NCBI RefSeq assembly: GCF_000757825.1
Contig: NZ_CP009451.1
Coordinates: 3,472,001-3,536,000, forward strand
Length of the DNA stretch: 64,000 bases
Reading direction: 5' to 3'
Source of the DNA: Cedecea neteri
Lineage (GTDB): Bacteria > Pseudomonadota > Gammaproteobacteria > Enterobacterales > Enterobacteriaceae
Shown: positions 59,250 through 64,000 of the stretch, one piece after another
Numbering within the stretch: position 1 is the stretch's first letter
How the letters are laid out: each line of letters opens with the position of its first letter
The notes under the pieces: generated by a model
Seen by the model: the letters and a program-made list of their open reading frames with translations, nothing else
Told to the model about the DNA's origin: nothing
The model's database searches: none
Made by a program: the position numbers and the translations under genes

Positions 59250-59981
59250 ATGTCCGTACTCGATCTTAACGCTCTGAACGCCCTTCCTAAGGTCGAACGC
59301 GTCATGGCGCTCGCCGAAGTGAACGCTCAGCTGGAAAAACTTAGCGCGCAGCAGCGTGTCACCTGGGCGCTGGAAAACCTGCCCGGTGAGTTTGTCCTCT
59401 CGTCCAGCTTCGGCATTCAGGCTGCCGTGTGCCTGCATCTGGTCACGCAGCAGCGCCCTGATATCCCGGTGATCCTGACCGATACAGGCTATCTGTTCCC
59501 GGAAACCTACCGGTTTATCGATGAGCTTACCGACAGGCTGAAGCTGAACCTGCAAGTGTTTCGTGCGACCGAAAGCCCGGCGTGGCAGGAAGCGCGCTAC
59601 GGCAAGCTTTGGGAGCAGGGCGTGGAAGGTATTGAGCGCTACAACGACATCAACAAAGTTGAGCCGATGAACCGCGCCCTGAAAACGCTGGAGGCAAAAA
59701 CCTGGTTTGCTGGTCTGCGTCGCGAACAGTCCGGTAGCCGTGCCAATTTGCCGGTGCTGGCGGTACAACGCGAAGTCTTTAAAATTTTGCCGATCATCGA
59801 CTGGGATAACCGCACGGTATATCAGTACCTGACCGAGCACGGGCTTACGTATCATCCGCTGTGGGATCAGGGCTATCTTTCCGTCGGCGATACCCACACC
59901 ACGCGTAAGTGGGAGCCGGGCATGGCAGAAGAAGAAACCCGGTTCTTTGGCCTGAAGCGCGAGTGCGGCTTGCACGAATAA
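59250..59981 (+). CDS. cysH: Phosphoadenosine phosphosulfate (PAPS) reductase
   Basis: CysH reduces PAPS to sulfite using thioredoxin. The 243 residues match E. coli (244). The PP-loop-type substrate segment [15 protein letters not shown] lies near residue 50. The catalytic cysteine C239 sits in the C-terminal ECGLHE motif. No extra cluster cysteines are present, so this is the PAPS form. It follows cysI after the repeat. Confidence 0.97.
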   Translation: MSVLDLNALNALPKVERVMALAEVNAQLEKLSAQQRVTWALENLPGEFVLSSSFGIQAAVCLHLVTQQRPDIPVILTDTGYLFPETYRFIDELTDRLKLNLQVFRATESPAWQEARYGKLWEQGVEGIERYNDINKVEPMNRALKTLEAKTWFAGLRREQSGSRANLPVLAVQREVFKILPIIDWDNRTVYQYLTEHGLTYHPLWDQGYLSVGDTHTTRKWEPGMAEEETRFFGLKRECGLHE

Positions 59982-59985
59982 CGAC

Positions 59986-60017
59986 TCCCTCGCCTGAACG
60001 GCGAGGGAACATCATTT
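59986..60017. terminator. Terminator between convergent cysH and iap
   Basis: TCCCTCGCC, loop TGAAC and GGCGAGGGA form a nine-pair stem. ACATCATTTTT follows on the plus strand. It ends cysH and overlaps the iap stop. Confidence 0.7.
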
Positions 60018-61052
60018 TTCGGCCTTCGCCAACTCTTTCACCAGCGGCAGCAAAACGCGCACCGTGTCATGGCTGCGGCGCTTAATTCTGCCCGGCAGCG
60101 CTTTATCCAGATAGTCGAGGTTGTCGATAGTCGCGTTATGCCAGCTGGTGCCGTTTGGGAACGCCTTGTTTTTACCGCGCTGCTGGTAACCGTCTTTCGC
60201 TCCCAGCGTCCAGTTGCTTGCCTCGACGGAAAGCACCGGAATACCTGCTTTATCAAAAGGCTCTGCATCGCCGCAGCAGCCGGTGCCTTTCGGGAATTTC
60301 GCATTCAATCCTGGATTGCTGGTAGCCTGAATCCCTGCGCGGTGCGCAAGAGTCAGCGCCCGGTCGCGGGTCAGTTTGCGCACGGCCGCAGGCGTTGATA
60401 CTCCGCTATTGAAATAAAGCTTATCGCCCACGATCAGGCTATCAAGGTTGATAACCAGCAGCGTGTTGGCCTGCTCTTCTTTACTCATGCGCTGCAGGAT
60501 GTTCTTCGCACCCAGCGAGCCAATCTCTTCTCCGCTGGTGGCAATAAAGCGGATGCCATAGCGGGTAGGTATATCTTTCAGGCGTTCGGCCAGCTCCAGC
60601 ATGACGCCGAGACCGGAAGCATTATCGTCCACGCCCTGCAGCGTCAGGCCGCCGAGGTTATTGTCCACGTCTTTATCGCTCAGCGGCGTATAGGTATCCA
60701 GATGCGCCATGATAATGATTTGCTGCGGCAGCTTACCTTCGCGGGCGGCAATCACGCTGCTGGTGGTGACGTTATGCCAGTTTTGATGGCCCGCTTTCGT
60801 GGTGTAAAGGTAGCGGGTATTAAACTGACGAATATCGCTCTGGTAACCCCAACTTTTAAATTGCTGCTGAAGATAGTCTGCGGCCAGCATTTCGGCCGGG
60901 CTGCCGGTCATTCGGCCAGGAAAATAAGTGGCGATGTGGCGGGTTTGCTGGTCGGCAATATCGCCTTGCTGCGTGGTCTTCGCTACGGCGGGAAAACTAA
61001 AGCACGCGCCCAGTGCCAGGCAAATCACCGAGCGGCGCAATGCGGAAAACAT
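60012..61052 (-). CDS. iap: Alkaline phosphatase isozyme conversion aminopeptidase Iap
   Basis: Iap is a periplasmic M28-family zinc aminopeptidase that trims the N-terminus of alkaline phosphatase. A signal peptide (MFSALRRSVICLALGACFSF, cleavage near PAVA-K) starts the 346-residue product. Metal segments are MAHLDTYTPLS, GVDDNASGLGVML and ATSGEEIGSLGAKN. It is convergent with cysH, as in E. coli, where a CRISPR-cas block follows; here none does. Confidence 0.93.
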   Translation of the reverse strand: MFSALRRSVICLALGACFSFPAVAKTTQQGDIADQQTRHIATYFPGRMTGSPAEMLAADYLQQQFKSWGYQSDIRQFNTRYLYTTKAGHQNWHNVTTSSVIAAREGKLPQQIIIMAHLDTYTPLSDKDVDNNLGGLTLQGVDDNASGLGVMLELAERLKDIPTRYGIRFIATSGEEIGSLGAKNILQRMSKEEQANTLLVINLDSLIVGDKLYFNSGVSTPAAVRKLTRDRALTLAHRAGIQATSNPGLNAKFPKGTGCCGDAEPFDKAGIPVLSVEASNWTLGAKDGYQQRGKNKAFPNGTSWHNATIDNLDYLDKALPGRIKRRSHDTVRVLLPLVKELAKAEK

Positions 61053-61330
61053 AGTACGTCCTTATTCATCTTTATTAGTCGGAAGTTTTAAGCACCGTTA
61101 GTATGAAACTGTGAGCCAGGTTAAACAATTTCATTTGCTCTTAAACCCGCGAAAAAACGGCAGGTTAAGCACATTTTGTTGTTAGCTTTGCCGGGGCGTT
61201 ATTCTTTTCGGGAACTAGTCATTCCAATTCGTAATTTCATAACAAATAAGCCCAAGACTTATAGTCCCCTTAGATTAAATCTCAAGCGGCTGCGATGAAC
61301 GGCCGCGGCGCATCTGCTTAAGGGAAGGTT
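61053..61330. other. iap-cysD intergenic region, cysD promoter region
   Basis: About 280 bases with no repeats, no cas genes and no RNA gene that I can see. The stretch around 61230-61260 (TTCGTAATTTCATAACAAATAAG in two pieces) is A+T-rich, as in CysB-activated cysD promoters. A CysB site is likely but cannot be drawn exactly. AAGGGAAGG precedes the cysD ATG. Confidence 0.55.
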
Positions 61331-62239
61331 ATGGACCAGAAAAGACTCACTCACTTGCGGCAACTGGAGGCTGAAAGCATCCATATTATCCGCGAGGTCG
61401 CTGCCGAATTTTCTAATCCGGTGATGATGTATTCCATTGGTAAAGACTCTTCGGTCATGCTGCATTTGGCCCGCAAAGCTTTCTACCCTGGTACGCTGCC
61501 GTTCCCGCTATTGCACGTTGACACCGGCTGGAAATTCCGCGAAATGTACGAATTCCGTGACCGCACGGCGAAAGCCTACGGCTGCGATCTTATCGTGCAT
61601 CGCAATCCTGAAGGCGTGGCGATGGGCATCAACCCGTTTGTTCACGGCAGCGCCAAACATACCGACATCATGAAAACCGAAGGCCTTAAGCAGGCGCTGA
61701 ATAAATACGGTTTTGACGCGGCCTTTGGCGGCGCACGTCGTGACGAAGAGAAGTCGCGCGCGAAAGAGCGTATTTATTCCTTCCGCGATCGCTTTCACCG
61801 CTGGGATCCGAAAAACCAGCGCCCTGAGCTGTGGCACAACTACAACGGCCAGATTAACAAAGGCGAAAGCATTCGCGTGTTCCCGCTCTCTAACTGGACC
61901 GAGCTGGATATCTGGCAGTACATCTACCTGGAAAATATCGACATCGTTCCGCTGTATCTTGCGGCTCCGCGCCCGGTGCTGGAGCGTGACGGCATGCTGA
62001 TGATGATTGACGACGATCGCATCGATCTGCAGCCGGGCGAAGTGATTGAACAACGTATGGTGCGCTTCCGTACCCTGGGCTGTTGGCCGCTGACCGGCGC
62101 GGTGGAATCTACCGCGCAGACGCTGCCGGAGATCATCGAAGAGATGCTGGTTTCCACCACCAGTGAACGCCAGGGACGCATGATTGACCGCGACCAGGCC
62201 GGCTCCATGGAGCTGAAAAAACGCCAGGGTTATTTCTAA
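61331..62239 (+). CDS. cysD: Sulfate adenylyltransferase subunit 2
   Basis: CysD is the catalytic half of ATP sulfurylase; with GTPase CysN it makes adenosine 5'-phosphosulfate from sulfate and ATP. The 302 residues equal E. coli. The PP-loop motif lies in [15 protein letters not shown] (about residues 36-50). [17 protein letters not shown] and the C-terminal [20 protein letters not shown] are conserved. It is followed by cysN after 11 bases. Confidence 0.97.
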   Translation: MDQKRLTHLRQLEAESIHIIREVAAEFSNPVMMYSIGKDSSVMLHLARKAFYPGTLPFPLLHVDTGWKFREMYEFRDRTAKAYGCDLIVHRNPEGVAMGINPFVHGSAKHTDIMKTEGLKQALNKYGFDAAFGGARRDEEKSRAKERIYSFRDRFHRWDPKNQRPELWHNYNGQINKGESIRVFPLSNWTELDIWQYIYLENIDIVPLYLAAPRPVLERDGMLMMIDDDRIDLQPGEVIEQRMVRFRTLGCWPLTGAVESTAQTLPEIIEEMLVSTTSERQGRMIDRDQAGSMELKKRQGYF

Positions 62240-62250
62240 GGAGCCGCCAG

Positions 62251-63678
62251 ATGAACACCACTATTGCACAACAAATCGCTGACGAAGGCGGCGTAGAAGC
62301 CTATCTGCACGCGCAGCAGCACAAAAGCCTGCTGCGGTTTTTGACCTGCGGCAGCGTCGATGACGGCAAAAGCACGTTGATTGGCCGCCTGCTGCACGAC
62401 ACGCGCCAGATTTATGAGGATCAGCTCTCTTCGCTGCACACCGACAGTAAACGTCACGGCACCCAGGGCGAGAAACTCGACTTAGCGTTGCTGGTGGATG
62501 GCCTGCAGGCTGAACGTGAGCAGGGCATTACCATTGACGTGGCCTATCGCTATTTCTCCACCGAGAAGCGCAAATTTATCATCGCCGACACGCCGGGGCA
62601 CGAACAGTACACCCGCAATATGGCGACCGGCGCATCAACCTGTGACCTGGCGATCCTGCTGATCGACGCCCGTAAAGGCGTGTTGGATCAAACCCGTCGT
62701 CACAGTTTTATCTCCACGCTGCTGGGGATCAAACATCTGGTGGTGGCGATCAACAAGATGGATCTGGTGGCGTTCAGCGAGCAGACCTTCGAGCAGATCA
62801 AACAGGATTACCTGACCTTCGCCCAGCAGCTGCCGGCGGACCTGGATATTCGCTTCGTGCCGCTTTCCGCGCTGGAAGGGGATAACGTGGCAGGCTCCAG
62901 CAGCCAGATGCCGTGGTACAGCGGCCCGACGCTGCTCGAAGTGCTGGAAACGGTAGAAATTACTCGCAGCGTGGAGCAGCAGCCAATGCGCTTCCCGGTG
63001 CAGTACGTTAACCGTCCCAACCTGGACTTCCGTGGCTACGCGGGGACGCTGGCTTCGGGCACCGTCAGCGTGGGACAGCGCGTCAAAGTGCTGCCGTCCG
63101 GCGTGGAGTCGAACATCGCCCGAATCGTGACTTTTGATGGAGATTTGCAACAAGCCGGCGCGGGCGAAGCGATAACCCTGGTGCTGAAAGATGAAATCGA
63201 CATCAGCCGGGGCGACCTGCTGGTTGATTCCGGTGAATCACTGGCCGCGGTACAGAGCGCTAAAGTGGATGTGGTATGGATGGCGGAGCAGCCGCTGGTG
63301 CCGGGGCAGAGCTTTGATATCAAGATCGCCGGGAAGAAAACCCGCGCGCGCGTCGACAATATTCAGTACCAGGTTGAGATTAACTCTCTGACTCAGCGCG
63401 TGGTGGAAAGCCTGCCGCTGAACGGCATTGGGCTGGTGGATTTGACCTTCGATGAGCCGCTGGTGCTCGACAAATATCAGACCAATCCGGTGACCGGCGG
63501 GCTGATTTTCATCGATCGCCTGAGCAACGTGACCGTGGGCGCAGGCATGGTGCGTGAGCCGCAGGAAGATGTTTATCAGGAACCTTCGGCATACGGTGCG
63601 TTTGAACTTGAGCTTAATGCTCTGGTGCGTCGCCACTTTCCACACTGGGGCGCGCGTGACCTGCTGGGAGGCAAGTAA
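62251..63678 (+). CDS. cysN: Sulfate adenylyltransferase subunit 1 (GTPase)
   Basis: CysN couples GTP hydrolysis to sulfate activation by CysD. It is an EF-Tu-like GTPase of 475 residues, equal to E. coli. G1 is GSVDDGKS (34-41), G3 [11 protein letters not shown] and G4 NKMDLV, followed by two beta-barrel domains. Its stop overlaps the cysC start by one base, so CysD, CysN and CysC are made from one message. Confidence 0.97.
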   Translation: MNTTIAQQIADEGGVEAYLHAQQHKSLLRFLTCGSVDDGKSTLIGRLLHDTRQIYEDQLSSLHTDSKRHGTQGEKLDLALLVDGLQAEREQGITIDVAYRYFSTEKRKFIIADTPGHEQYTRNMATGASTCDLAILLIDARKGVLDQTRRHSFISTLLGIKHLVVAINKMDLVAFSEQTFEQIKQDYLTFAQQLPADLDIRFVPLSALEGDNVAGSSSQMPWYSGPTLLEVLETVEITRSVEQQPMRFPVQYVNRPNLDFRGYAGTLASGTVSVGQRVKVLPSGVESNIARIVTFDGDLQQAGAGEAITLVLKDEIDISRGDLLVDSGESLAAVQSAKVDVVWMAEQPLVPGQSFDIKIAGKKTRARVDNIQYQVEINSLTQRVVESLPLNGIGLVDLTFDEPLVLDKYQTNPVTGGLIFIDRLSNVTVGAGMVREPQEDVYQEPSAYGAFELELNALVRRHFPHWGARDLLGGK

Positions 63679-64000
63679 TGGCCGACCATGATGAAAACGT
63701 GGTCTGGCATGCTCACCCCGTTACGCGTGAGCAGCGTGAAGCTTTGCACAAGCACCGTGGGGCGGTGCTGTGGTTTACCGGCTTGTCCGGCTCCGGGAAA
63801 TCAACCGTGGCCGGCGCGCTTGAACAGGAACTGCATAAACTTGGCGTAAGCACCTACTTACTCGACGGCGACAACGTGCGCCACGGGTTATGCAGCGACC
63901 TGGGTTTTAGCGATGCAGACCGTAAAGAAAACATCCGGCGGGTAGGTGAAGTTGCCGGCCTGATGGTGGACGCGGGCCTTGTCGTGCTCAGCGCGTTTAT
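63678..64000 (+). CDS. cysC: Adenylylsulfate kinase, N-terminal part
   Basis: CysC phosphorylates adenosine 5'-phosphosulfate to PAPS. Only the first 107 codons are present; the window ends inside the gene. The phosphate loop GLSGSGKS lies at residues 35-42, and [16 protein letters not shown] and [13 protein letters not shown] follow, all typical. The ATG overlaps the cysN stop (TAATG). Confidence 0.96.
   Translation, partial: MADHDENVVWHAHPVTREQREALHKHRGAVLWFTGLSGSGKSTVAGALEQELHKLGVSTYLLDGDNVRHGLCSDLGFSDADRKENIRRVGEVAGLMVDAGLVVLSAF

Overview
This window is chromosomal core from a gamma-proteobacterium of the family Enterobacteriaceae. Almost every gene has a clear Escherichia coli orthologue in the order of the ptrA-recBD to cysDNC segment. 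Gene lengths usually match E. coli to within a few residues. Several E. coli neighbours are missing (mazEF after relA, gud genes before barA, ygcG, CRISPR-cas between iap and cysD). Other genes are inserted (a ramR-romA-ramA locus, a class I aminotransferase, adhP, and a yjiH-yjiG-M20 peptidase operon). I cannot name the genus from the sequence alone.

Layout. 1-5.8 kb: ptrA end, recB, recD. 5.8-13 kb: argA with two ARG boxes, amiC, three initiator tRNA genes (one with a deleted base), mltA, tcdA, and csdA-csdE. 13-16.9 kb: ygdI, the small RNA GcvB divergent from gcvA, ygdD-rlmM, xni. 17-24.4 kb: aminotransferase, sdaC-sdaB, ppnN, queF, syd. 24.4-33.2 kb: the CsrB small RNA with two UvrY-type boxes, yqcC-truC-yqcA, the ram locus, and barA, whose signalling output is expected to be CsrB; then rlmD. 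33.2-39.7 kb: relA, mazG, pyrG, eno. 39.7-43.1 kb: adhP and the yjiH-yjiG-peptidase operon. 43.4-55.2 kb: queE, the ygc/yqc catabolic cluster, queD. 55.5-64 kb: cysJIH, iap, cysDNC (cysC cut by the window end).

The most interesting region is the 350-base gap between the divergent genes yqcE and ygcW. It is a mirror image. Each side has a class II-spaced CRP site, a -10 element, then at the very 5' end of the predicted transcript a 27-nt element, and then a strong intrinsic terminator just before the first gene. The 27-nt element is almost identical on both sides. It can fold into a small hairpin that excludes the terminator, and its outermost base pair differs between the copies in a compensated way (A-U against G-C). 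The same cluster encodes YgcP, a protein of the GlpP (glycerol-3-phosphate-responsive antiterminator) family. I infer a cAMP-CRP plus YgcP antitermination switch that jointly controls the yqcE-ygcE (transporter, sugar kinase) and ygcW-U-S-R-Q (dehydrogenases, transporter, electron-transfer flavoprotein) operons. YgcN and YgcO would pass the electrons onward.

Gene starts were adjusted to the expected family length where a longer open frame existed. Functions come from remembered family sequences and visible motifs; no database search was run.
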